NCBI GenBank assembly: GCA_001701075.1
Contig: DAAK01000209.1
Span: forward strand, 1-7,647
From: Bacteroidales bacterium GP3
GTDB taxonomy: Bacteria > Bacteroidota > Bacteroidia > Bacteroidales > Muribaculaceae
Reading direction: 5' to 3'
Length of the DNA: 7,647 nt
The notes under the pieces were generated by a model that saw only the letters and a program-made list of their open reading frames with translations, was not told where the DNA came from and ran no database searches. Below, one piece after another: positions 1 to 5,413 of the stretch. Numbering within the stretch: position 1 is the stretch's first letter; each line of letters begins with the position of its first letter. The position numbers and the translations under genes are program-made.

Positions 1-661
1 CCGCCAATGCAGGATCCTGCATTGTCTCTGCCCATTCAGATGGTGATTTGTTTGTCGTGACTATGACGGAAGCCTGCTCATGCAGGGTGTTGATCAGGTT
101 GAAGAAGCCGACGGCCTCGTCTTTCTGCATAGGGAAGAGCATGATGTCGTCTATGGCCAGCAGCTGCACCTTCGTGATACGATTGTATTTTGCCATGGCC
201 GATGGAGAAAGTTCCCTCAGGCGTATTGTCGATATCAGATCCTCCATCGTGGTGAAGATTGCCCTGTATCCCTTGTTGACGGCATCGTTGACAAGTCCGG
301 ACGCTATGTATGTCTTGCCGGTCCCGCATGGTCCCATAAGCAGGATATTGTATATCTGGTCCAGCCAGACAAGCTCGCGCAGGTCGCGCATCTGGGGCTT
401 TGTTATGCCGGAGGGATGGTTGAAGTCGAAGTTGTCAAGATCGCAGTCCCTGGGCAGCTGGGCCAATGCCCGGCTCCGGGTTCTCCTGTATGCCTCCCTG
501 TCGGAGAGTTCGTTGGAAAAAATCTGTATAAGGAAGTCCATGTATGTGGGCTTGTCTATCTGCGCCTTGTGTATGACGGCGCCGCATTTCTTGGAGAAGT
601 TGCAAAGCCGCAGTTCATGCGCCAGATAGCTAAGGCGCTCGGTGTTGTTCTCGTTGTTCAT
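1..661 (-). CDS. istB: IS21 family helper ATPase IstB (partial, C-terminus missing)
   Basis: IstB is the AAA+ ATPase of IS21 transposition. It assembles on target DNA and activates the IstA transposase. I read 220 codons open to the left edge. The N-terminal part (residues 1-100) is helical. A Walker A motif, GPCGTGKT, lies at about 110-117, a Walker B motif, LLAIDD, at about 167-172, and a sensor-1-like VIVTTN at about 199-204. Full IstB proteins are usually about 245-260 aa, so only the last few dozen residues are missing. The ATG at 661-659 overlaps the istA stop as ATGA, the usual arrangement for translational coupling in this family, and this fixes the start. It has no promoter of its own that I can see and should be translated from the istA message. 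Confidence 0.93.
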   Translation of the reverse strand, partial: MNNENNTERLSYLAHELRLCNFSKKCGAVIHKAQIDKPTYMDFLIQIFSNELSDREAYRRTRSRALAQLPRDCDLDNFDFNHPSGITKPQMRDLRELVWLDQIYNILLMGPCGTGKTYIASGLVNDAVNKGYRAIFTTMEDLISTIRLRELSPSAMAKYNRITKVQLLAIDDIMLFPMQKDEAVGFFNLINTLHEQASVIVTTNKSPSEWAETMQDPALA

Positions 662-2289
662 ATTGTTTGCTGTCTGTTGGCGTTTCCGGACAGGGCTGCG
701 ACAAGCCTGTCGTAACCCGATATGTCAGTCTTCTGGGGATTGATGTTGGCGGATATGGCAGACTGAGGGCGCTTCCCTCTCTTGCCGTATCTGCTGGGGT
801 TCTTCTGCAGCGGTGGCATCCCGTTGCGCACGAGCATCGACGATGCTATGTCATTGGCATCATATGCATTAAGCACGTTGTTCCTGATAAGGGTGTCGAG
901 CAATGGCATGACCATGGAGTCAGGCATCTGCTCGTAGAGGTCCCGCAGCAGGCGCACGCTGGCGCTGTAGTATCTGGGCCGGTCATCCCTTATCATGCCG
1001 AGATATCTCTCCGACACCTCGGCGGCTCCGGCTATACGCCCCATCCGCAGTGAGATTGCTGCCTCTGCCGGTGTCGGGTCTGTCTTGTCGGCATGGTTGA
1101 GGTCGGGCTTGGTCACATGCTTGCCTTTTATCATGCTCACTGTATAGGATATTATGGGTGTGCCGTCAGCAACGCTGAAGATGTCTATGGCCGTCGGTGA
1201 GCTCTCGACCAGCCGCACCTGGGATCCGGCACCCCGGTAACATCCCGCCGGCAGCTGGTAAAAGCATCCGTGGTAACTCACCGTATTGTCGCGGCGCACT
1301 GTATACACCCTCCCCTCAGGTCCCGGGCACTCCATACGCACGTTGTAAGGCAGAAGATGGACACGTTCCTTTTCAAATTCCTCGGACGGCACTAGGCGAG
1401 TCGTGGCATGCCTGTGTCCGTTGCCGGTGCGTGCCAGCCACTGGAGGGCCTGCTCGTTGAGTGCGTCTATCGTGGTGAACATACGTCCCTTTATGAAATT
1501 GTTCTTGACAAACTTCACAGCATTCTCCACCTTGCCCTTGGACTGCGGGTCAGCGGGACGGCAGAAGACGGCCTCGTAGCCGGCGCTTTTGCGGAACGCC
1601 TCCATTTCCTCAGTTAGCCGGTAGTCCCCGAGGTTCTCTGCCACTATCAGCACGGCATCCTGATCATAGAGTATGCGTTCAGGCATCCCTCCGAAGTACA
1701 CGAAGGCCAGATGATGGGCATAGGCCGTCATCCTTGATGTGAAGGGTATGTCCTGGAAGTACACGAACTTCTTCCTGCTCCTGCTCATCACCATCACAAA
1801 GAAGTACACTTTCTTGAACCGGCCGCTCTCTGTCATCATGTTCTTCTCGCCCCAGTCGACCTGGGCCTCCTTGCCATATTCCGGATCAGGAAGCTTGACC
1901 ATCTGTCTGATTTCTTCCTTCTCCTTGGGCAGCTGCAGGCTCATGCGCATCGCCTCCACAAAGTTGTACACTGTCTTGTCGGACACCTCCGGCAGATCCT
2001 CGAAGTTCTCCTTGAGTCTGTCCAGGATCTGTGGCGATGTCAGATATGGGGCTTCGCTTAGCGCATGCTCCACGAATGCACTGTAGTCACTGAGCTTCTT
2101 CTTGCGGTTGTGATATGGTCGGTTAACCCACTCTATCACATCCGATTCACTCATCCTCAGGTATTTCCTCACAGTGTCCCTGTGGATGCCCAGAAGCAAA
2201 GATATTTGCCATTTCTTTAGGCCTTTTGAATTTAATTCATTAACTTTGCGCCACATGTTGATAATTTTGCATTGATAAATTTTTGGCAT
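658..2289 (-). CDS. istA: IS21 family transposase IstA
   Basis: IstA is the DDE transposase that cuts and joins the element ends. From the ATG at 2289 the protein is 543 aa. A helix-turn-helix lies at about residues 23-44 (KGLKKWQIS then GIHRDTVRKYL). The integrase core has the catalytic triad D145 (QVDWGE), D209 (LYDQD) and E255 (GKVENAVK), followed by a C-terminal beta-rich region. No internal stop is present. The frame is open back to a TTG at 2322, but that TTG lies inside the -7 promoter box, so the ATG at 2289 is the more likely start. A further ATG at 2256, just before the helix-turn-helix, is possible. The stop overlaps the istB start by ATGA. Confidence 0.93.
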   Translation of the reverse strand: MPKIYQCKIINMWRKVNELNSKGLKKWQISLLLGIHRDTVRKYLRMSESDVIEWVNRPYHNRKKKLSDYSAFVEHALSEAPYLTSPQILDRLKENFEDLPEVSDKTVYNFVEAMRMSLQLPKEKEEIRQMVKLPDPEYGKEAQVDWGEKNMMTESGRFKKVYFFVMVMSRSRKKFVYFQDIPFTSRMTAYAHHLAFVYFGGMPERILYDQDAVLIVAENLGDYRLTEEMEAFRKSAGYEAVFCRPADPQSKGKVENAVKFVKNNFIKGRMFTTIDALNEQALQWLARTGNGHRHATTRLVPSEEFEKERVHLLPYNVRMECPGPEGRVYTVRRDNTVSYHGCFYQLPAGCYRGAGSQVRLVESSPTAIDIFSVADGTPIISYTVSMIKGKHVTKPDLNHADKTDPTPAEAAISLRMGRIAGAAEVSERYLGMIRDDRPRYYSASVRLLRDLYEQMPDSMVMPLLDTLIRNNVLNAYDANDIASSMLVRNGMPPLQKNPSRYGKRGKRPQSAISANINPQKTDISGYDRLVAALSGNANRQQTI

Positions 2290-2319
2290 GGTGAAAGATG
2301 TTTTTTGTTGTTCGCACTT

Positions 2320-2351
2320 CAAAATTACATCTTTCTTTTTATTCTATAAAA
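2320..2351 (-). promoter_or_regulatory. Promoter of istA-istB
   Basis: On the minus strand TAATTTTG (2327-2320) fits the Bacteroidota -7 box TAnnTTTG. It is preceded by 20 bp and a T-run (TTTT at 2351-2348) that serves as a weak -33 box. Transcription would start near 2313, giving a leader of about 24 nt before the ATG at 2289. The -33 match is poor, since any T-run would do. Confidence 0.6.
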
Positions 2352-2373
2352 AACAGGCTAAAATGACGATTTA

Positions 2374-2417
2374 ATTTTTCCGATTTTGCCGATTTTTATT
2401 TTTCCGATTTTGCCGAT
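2374..2417 (-). repeat. IS21 terminal direct repeats (2 x 20 bp)
   Basis: The 20-bp sequence ATTTTTCCGATTTTGCCGAT occurs perfectly at 2374-2393 and 2398-2417, with 24 bp between starts, just inside the presumed element end. Multiple copies of a terminal repeat are known in IS21 elements as transposase-binding sites. That role here is inferred from position. The matching copies at the other end lie outside the window. Confidence 0.75.
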
Positions 2418-2526
2418 GCAAAATTACTGATTACATTATGGGGTTATATGGTTATGGGGTTAAATTAGACAGAGTAAAAGATTATTCAGAATAAAAATTT
2501 CATTCTTTTCTTATAACCCTATAAAC

Positions 2527-2552
2527 TTCAACTTTCGCAAGCGAAAGTTGAA
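2527..2552. repeat. Perfect 26-bp palindrome, REP-like
   Basis: Two 12-bp arms, TTCAACTTTCGC and GCGAAAGTTGAA, are separated by AA. The same core, with a TC centre and longer arms, recurs at 5376-5413, so this is a dispersed palindromic repeat and not a one-off hairpin. No U-run follows on either strand, so a simple rho-independent terminator is unlikely. Confidence 0.75.
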
Positions 2553-2666
2553 TAATTAATCAATAGTCCTAATCATTAGAAAAGTTTTGCTAGTTAAACC
2601 TAATGTTAATGGTTCCAATATTATATAAGTCACTGAATTAAAATAGCCATAGTGATTGATCAAATA

Positions 2667-2686
2667 AAGTAAAACTCATTTTACTT
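2667..2686. promoter_or_regulatory. Inverted repeat over the -33 box, possible operator
   Basis: AAGTAAAA (2667-2674) and TTTTACTT (2679-2686) form 8-bp perfect arms around CTCA. The right arm overlaps the TTG -33 box of the promoter at 2685-2715, so a bound protein would block initiation. The gene's product carried a winged helix, so self-regulation is possible, but this is inference. Chance is a real alternative in sequence this AT-rich. Confidence 0.3.
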
Positions 2687-2715
2687 GCAAATAATAAAAA
2701 ATTTATATATCTTTG
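2685..2715 (+). promoter_or_regulatory. Promoter of the AlbA_2 gene
   Basis: TTG at 2685-2687, exactly 20 bp, then TATCTTTG at 2708-2715 fit the Bacteroidota -33/-7 promoter well. Initiation would fall near 2721, about 23 nt before the ATG at 2744. No strong Shine-Dalgarno sequence is present, as is common in this phylum. Confidence 0.7.
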
Positions 2716-2743
2716 TCAGAAACTCTACACACTTACTGACGTT

Positions 2744-3259
2744 ATGGCATTACCAATTAATATAGATGAATTACTGAAAGGCAAGACCGTAGAATGGGAA
2801 CGTCTGGATTTCAAACGAGGTTGGAATCCTGAAGATGTAATTCGTTCCGCTTGTGCATTCGCCAACGACGTTCATAATTGGGGTGGTGGTTATATTATAA
2901 TTGGTATTGAAGAAAATAGAGGTGTGCCCATATTACCTCCTATAGGGATTGATTTGTATTCGATAGATGATATTCAGAAGGATTTGGTTAATCTTTGTGC
3001 TTTGGTACAACCAACTATAAATGTATTGTCTGAACCTGTCGAATACATGGGCAAAATGATACTTATCATCTATGTGCCTGGAGGAGAGGTCCGTCCATAT
3101 AAAGCCCCTAAGATTTATCAAGCTGTAAAGCGTAATGACTCTCCTATGCCTATTTTCGAGACAGATGAAAGGAATGCTCATTTTCTTGCCACACTACCTA
3201 TTCATAAAGCATTCTATAATTCTGTGCAAGTTTTTTCGCATTTATTTTTGAAAAAATGA
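2744..3259 (+). pseudogene. AlbA_2-domain (Schlafen-like) protein, N-terminal fragment cut by IS110
   Basis: Residues 1-157 (to 3214) are native. The last 14 residues before the stop at 3259 are read from the IS110 end. The N-terminal part matches AlbA_2 (divergent AAA-4/Schlafen-like) proteins: an E-x-x-x-L-D-F-K start near residues 18-24, CAFANDVHNWGGGY near 37-50 and GIEE near 54-57. Around residues 131-157 follows SPMPIFETDE...FLATLPIHKAF. In full-length relatives (COG2865, often annotated RecG-like or ATP-binding regulators) this motif lies in the C-terminal part, after a GHKL-type ATPase domain. Here it follows the AlbA_2 part directly, so a middle segment seems to be missing. The rest of the gene is at 4790-5116. 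Its cellular role is not established; family members are thought to be regulators. Confidence 0.85.
3204..3214. repeat. 11-bp direct repeat flanking IS110, left copy
   Basis: ATAAAGCATTC occurs here and at 4779-4789. Removing one copy plus the sequence between them restores the AlbA_2 frame (PIHKAF joined to IDEKAYL). IS110 enzymes do not normally make staggered target duplications. The repeat is better explained by a target resembling the element's own joined-end sequence around the CT core (AG on this strand, 3208-3209). Confidence 0.85.
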
Positions 3260-3331
3260 CCAAAATTTTTATTGAGCTCATTTTCTTACTCTAATAATGT
3301 CTATCCAGTATGTTTCCCACCCCAGCCGCCG

Positions 3332-3362
3332 CAAAGTTATGCACCCTCCATGCCATCCCCAA
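3332..3362 (-). promoter_or_regulatory. Outward promoter near the IS110 right end
   Basis: On the minus strand TTG (3362-3360), 20 bp, then TAACTTTG (3339-3332) match the -33/-7 pattern as well as the AlbA_2 promoter does. It points out of the element, downstream of the transposase stop. Initiation would be near 3325. In the integrated state the transcript runs antisense into the AlbA_2 fragment. In a circle it would run across the joined ends toward the bridge-RNA region. The function is inferred from sequence only. Confidence 0.45.
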
Positions 3363-3451
3363 GGGTATATGAACTGCTTCGCAGCCCTTGGCGATGTCCT
3401 GGATGCCGCATATTTTATGCTATGTCCGGGGAGAAAAAAATATGTCTCATT

Positions 3452-4513
3452 TCAGGAAGCTTCCGGTGTCTGCCCACTCTTCCACAGCTTCTTGGACTTG
3501 CCGTGTATTTCCATACTGAACTCCGTGCCGTTGCGCAGCATCGCAAGCAGTACATTTAAGATCTTGAACTTGCAATTATTCTTTGCCTTGCAGGGATTCA
3601 CGCCCCTCTTAACGAGGCCATCATAATAGGATCTTATAATCGGGTTATTATGGCTCAGTGCACTGGTCACACAAATGGACAGCAATGCGTTGACTCCCTT
3701 GTCTCGGTATTTGCTGGTGCGAGCCGGCTTGTCGATGGAAGTTCCCGACTGGTGTCCGTGCGGAACCACCCCTGCATAGCATCCCAGCTCCCTGGGGTCG
3801 CTCATATCCTTGAAGTTGCGGGTCTTGATTATAAGGCATGTTATGGTCATGACCCCGACTCCCTTGAATGTGTTCAATATGGTGAAGTTGTGGGAGAACT
3901 CATCGGATTCAGAGAGGAGATTCTGGATTTCGTCATCTATCTCCTTGAGGGATCGCCTGATGGTTGTCAGCTGTTTATCTATCTCATGCCTTGCAGAGGG
4001 AGAGTCGTCAAGGGAGCCGCTTTTGAGCTGGTTTATCTTCGCCACCTTGTCTTTGGTGAGCATATCATGGGCCGCATAAAGCGACTTGAGTTTCTTGAGG
4101 TCCTTGCTGTCCAGCTGGTACGCCTTGACATCAGTACTGAAATTGCGCAATGCATAGTCGGCAATCCTCCTTGAGTCAACCCGGTCGTTCTTCTCGCGAA
4201 CGATACCGCTCTTGCGCTTGATGACCAACGCCGACTCAAGCCACATGAAGTACTGCTTTTTTGCAAGAAAGTCGCACAGGGGGATGCTGCACATCCCGGT
4301 ATGCTCGCCACAGAATATCCATTCAGATTTGTTCCTGGCCTCGGGAGTATCTTTCAGGGATGCCTTTACCCATTTCTCAAATGCCTTGAACCCCCTTGCT
4401 TCATTGTCGAACTTACTGTAAGCCAGAACGATATAACTGTCACCATCGCGACGTATGATGGTCACGTCAAAAGTTTTCTTGGAAAAATCAATTCCGATTG
4501 CGATTTTTTTCAT
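3452..4513 (-). CDS. IS110 family transposase (DEDD recombinase)
   Basis: This 353-aa protein is full length for the family. The RuvC-like N-terminal domain (about 1-160) has the acidic residues D9 (IGIDFSKK), E70 (FCGEHTG), D110 and D113 (NDRVDSRRIADYA). A helical linker at about 165-205 precedes the C-terminal Transposase_20 domain (about 212-330). That domain has FKGVGVMTITCLI, then GCYAGVVPHGHQSGTSID with serines S256 and S259, one of which should be the nucleophile, and KPARTSKYRDKG. IS110 enzymes excise the element as a circle and insert it using an RNA guide encoded in the non-coding end. The ATG at 4513 is the only start that keeps the first catalytic aspartate. No damage is visible, so it may be active. 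Confidence 0.95.
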   Translation of the reverse strand: MKKIAIGIDFSKKTFDVTIIRRDGDSYIVLAYSKFDNEARGFKAFEKWVKASLKDTPEARNKSEWIFCGEHTGMCSIPLCDFLAKKQYFMWLESALVIKRKSGIVREKNDRVDSRRIADYALRNFSTDVKAYQLDSKDLKKLKSLYAAHDMLTKDKVAKINQLKSGSLDDSPSARHEIDKQLTTIRRSLKEIDDEIQNLLSESDEFSHNFTILNTFKGVGVMTITCLIIKTRNFKDMSDPRELGCYAGVVPHGHQSGTSIDKPARTSKYRDKGVNALLSICVTSALSHNNPIIRSYYDGLVKRGVNPCKAKNNCKFKILNVLLAMLRNGTEFSMEIHGKSKKLWKSGQTPEAS

Positions 4514-4539
4514 AAATTTGTGTCTTGAAAGTTTTGATC

Positions 4540-4767
4540 AACCGATATAACTGGGGTGACTGACACTTTATCTTGGCTCCGAGCCCAGCATTCTATCTGG
4601 TCTACAGTTATAAAACCCACCGGATCTTCCACGGAGGATGTGCTCAAGGCATAGTGAGGAACTTAGTTTATCCGGTGGGGAGGTTGATTTCCTTAATACA
4701 ACAAAGGAACACACAACCCCGGTTTTCTAAACTGAAGAGAAAGGAACTTCTGACAAAAGCATCTTTC
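4540..4767 (-). ncRNA. Predicted IS110 bridge RNA
   Basis: On the minus strand, 5' to 3', there are three stem-loops between the element end and the transposase start. The first spans 4718-4682 (CAACC/GGTTG outer stem in plus order, AAGGAA/TTCCTT inner). The second spans 4679-4616 with a perfect 10-bp stem (CCCACCGGAT/ATCCGGTGGG) and a 44-nt loop. The third spans 4612-4546 with a perfect 8-bp stem (TATAACTG/CAGTTATA). Inside the third, ATAGAATGCT (4596-4587) is identical to the right-end donor, AAGATAAAG (4574-4566) is complementary to CTTTATCTT of the left-end donor, and a GGCTCGGAGCC hairpin lies between. This matches the 5'-stem, target loop, donor loop order known for IS621. The 5' end is placed from the junction promoter and the 3' end is a guess. 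Confidence 0.75.
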
Positions 4768-4773
4768 ACGATG

Positions 4774-4781
4774 CAAAGATA
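4774..4781 (-). promoter_or_regulatory. -7 box at IS110 left end; promoter completed in the circle
   Basis: TATCTTTG on the minus strand is a perfect -7 box. In the integrated state the -33 position falls in the AlbA_2 gene and has no TTG. If 4789 is joined to 3215, as in an excised circle, the TTG at 3229-3227 falls exactly 20 bp upstream, the same spacing as the other promoters here. It would drive the bridge RNA and possibly the transposase. Confidence 0.6.
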
Positions 4782-4789
4782 AAGCATTC
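4779..4789. repeat. 11-bp direct repeat flanking IS110, right copy
   Basis: ATAAAGCATTC is identical to 3204-3214. The core is AG at 4783-4784. Positions 4776-4784 (AAGATAAAG) are the right-donor half that the RNA's guide can pair with. Confidence 0.85.
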
Positions 4790-5116
4790 ATTGATGAGAA
4801 AGCATATCTTGCATCAATCGGAAAGAAAATCGATGAAGGGATATCGGAAGATTTCCTAAAAGATTTCCTAAAAGATTTCCTAAAAGAAAACAATATTGAA
4901 TTTACTGAAAGACAAAAATATATCTTATGGATAATATCAAACAATCAGAGTCTTTCAGGAAAAGCTATTGCCAAAAGGATTTCAGAAATGACAGCTGGTA
5001 AAATATCAGTATCGGAACGAACCATAAGGATGGACATTGCAGATCTTCAGTCCAAGGGAATCCTCACTCGTGAAGGCGGTCGTAAAGATGGGCATTGGGT
5101 AATCATAAGGAACTAA
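4790..5116 (+). pseudogene. AlbA_2/winged-helix protein, C-terminal fragment
   Basis: This is the 108-codon continuation of the gene at 2744, in frame with 3214. It begins IDEKAYLASIGKK, then carries DFLK repeated three times (about 4850-4885), then a winged helix-turn-helix of about 65 residues (TERQKYILWII, KAIAKRI, SERTIRMDIADLQSKG, HWVIIRN). Winged helices of this kind end many AlbA_2 regulators. There is no start codon or promoter at the broken edge, so it is probably not made. After its TAA the same frame continues for 14 codons (KPLNILKDFLKEKA) to a TAG at 5159, including another DFLK unit. Confidence 0.85.
4850..4885 (+). repeat. Tandem 12-bp repeat, 3 copies (DFLK x3)
   Basis: GATTTCCTAAAA occurs three times in tandem at 4850, 4862 and 4874. 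A fourth copy lies at 5138-5149, beyond the gene's stop and in the same frame. The unit is 4 codons, so gain or loss of copies keeps the frame. Confidence 0.9.
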
Positions 5117-5176
5117 AAACCACTAAATATCTTAAAAGATTTCCTAAAAGAAAAAGCTTAGACATTCGATTAATGT

Positions 5177-5214
5177 AAAAAAAAGAAGGCGACCCTCCCG
5201 GGCAACCTCCTTCC
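5177..5214 (-). terminator. Rho-independent terminator for the leftward operon
   Basis: On the minus strand a long GC-rich hairpin has a GGGA loop flanked by GCCC and GGGT. It is closed further out by GGAAGGAGG pairing with CCTTC-rich sequence, with some G-T pairs and one mismatch, and is followed directly by a run of eight T. No T-run follows on the plus strand, so it acts on leftward transcription from the lipoprotein gene, about 170 bp after its stop. Confidence 0.75.
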
Positions 5215-5341
5215 GTAATCCTATAGGATTTATTATTAGTATAATCTAATAACTATAATAACGAGAGTGTAAATAAATAATAAATTATACCCTTTTCTCT
5301 ACCTAATAATTCTATTTCACATTTCTCGTTTTCCGTAATCT

Positions 5342-5376
5342 TCACTTGGTTCTTGACACTTCACTCTTGACTCTTG
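5342..5376. repeat. Degenerate 7-bp tandem repeat, 5 units
   Basis: Five consecutive heptamers read TCACTTG, GTTCTTG, ACACTTC, ACTCTTG and ACTCTTG. The last abuts the palindrome at 5376-5413. Only two units are identical, so this is an old or drifting array. No function can be read from it. Confidence 0.55.
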
Positions 5377-5413
5377 ATCAATTCAGCTTTCGCTCGCGAA
5401 AGTTGAATTGATC
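5376..5413. repeat. 38-bp palindrome overlapping the lipoprotein gene's 3' end
   Basis: The left arm is GATCAATTCAGCTTTCGC, the centre TC, and the right arm complementary at 17 of 18 positions. It shares the CTTTCGC/GCGAAAG core and flanks with 2527-2552. On the minus strand it encodes the final residues INSTFASES and the TGA of the lipoprotein gene. It could slow RNA decay or mark the end of the gene. No T-run follows it. Confidence 0.75.

Larger units (their letters stand above)
1..2420 (-). mobile_element. IS21-family insertion sequence, right part (left part beyond window)
   Basis: The element holds istA and istB in the standard IS21 order and orientation, read leftward. The istA-proximal end is placed at about 2420. 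There the minus strand begins TGCATCGGC and runs into two 20-bp direct repeats, as expected for IS21 termini, which begin with TG and carry repeated transposase-binding sites. The istB-side end is outside the window, so target duplication and full length cannot be checked. The exact end is inferred from the TG and the repeat edge and could be a few bases off. No frameshift is visible in either gene, so the element may be active. Confidence 0.85.
2421..2743. other. AT-rich spacer between IS21 end and the AlbA_2 gene
   Basis: I see no gene in this 323-bp stretch. It holds a doubled TTATGGGGTTA-like motif at about 2437-2462 with a partly complementary TTATAACCCTATAA near 2510-2523, the palindrome at 2527-2552, and the promoter and inverted repeat upstream of 2744. 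It is very AT-rich and carries stops in all frames. Confidence 0.6.
3210..4784 (-). mobile_element. IS110-family insertion sequence with bridge-RNA-like 5' region
   Basis: The element is 1575 bp from core to core. The core is CT on the transposase strand, at plus positions 3208-3209 and 4783-4784. The ambiguity from the flanking 11-bp repeat is resolved by the donor guides in its RNA, which both end in the core. It carries one transposase (3452-4513), a 5' non-coding region of about 270 bp with three stem-loops, and a 3' non-coding region of about 240 bp. There are no terminal inverted repeats, as expected for IS110. It interrupts the AlbA_2 gene inside a conserved LPIHxAF motif. Confidence 0.88.
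5117..5382. other. Convergent intergenic region
   Basis: This 266-bp region lies between the 3' end of the AlbA_2 gene and the 3' end of the leftward operon. It holds the fourth 12-bp repeat copy (5138-5149), the leftward terminator (5177-5214), a 14-bp palindrome AATCCTATAGGATT (5217-5230), TTCCGTAATC at both 5211-5220 and 5331-5340, and the heptamer array. I see no gene. Confidence 0.6.

Noticed and set aside
80..715. Long plus-strand open frames over istB and istA
   Set aside because: They are antisense to clear istB and istA reading frames with Walker and DDE motifs, and their translations resemble no family I know.
2238..2246. TAACTTTG on the plus strand within istA as a promoter
   Set aside because: The nearest TTG is only 12 bp upstream, and nothing is encoded just downstream on that strand.
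3272..3626. Overlapping plus-strand frames across the IS110 3' region
   Set aside because: They run into the antisense of the transposase end, have no promoter or start context, and give low-complexity, proline-rich translations.
3650..4174. 174-codon plus-strand frame inside the IS110 transposase
   Set aside because: It lies opposite the intact transposase. The open frame is explained by codon composition on the other strand.
4850..5149. Four copies of a 12-bp repeat considered as a CRISPR-like or iteron array
   Set aside because: Three copies are in tandem without spacers and encode DFLK in frame. There is no replication gene or cas gene nearby.
5376..5413. Palindrome as the rho-independent terminator of the operon
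   Set aside because: No T-run follows it on the minus strand, whereas the hairpin at 5185-5214 has eight T directly after it.
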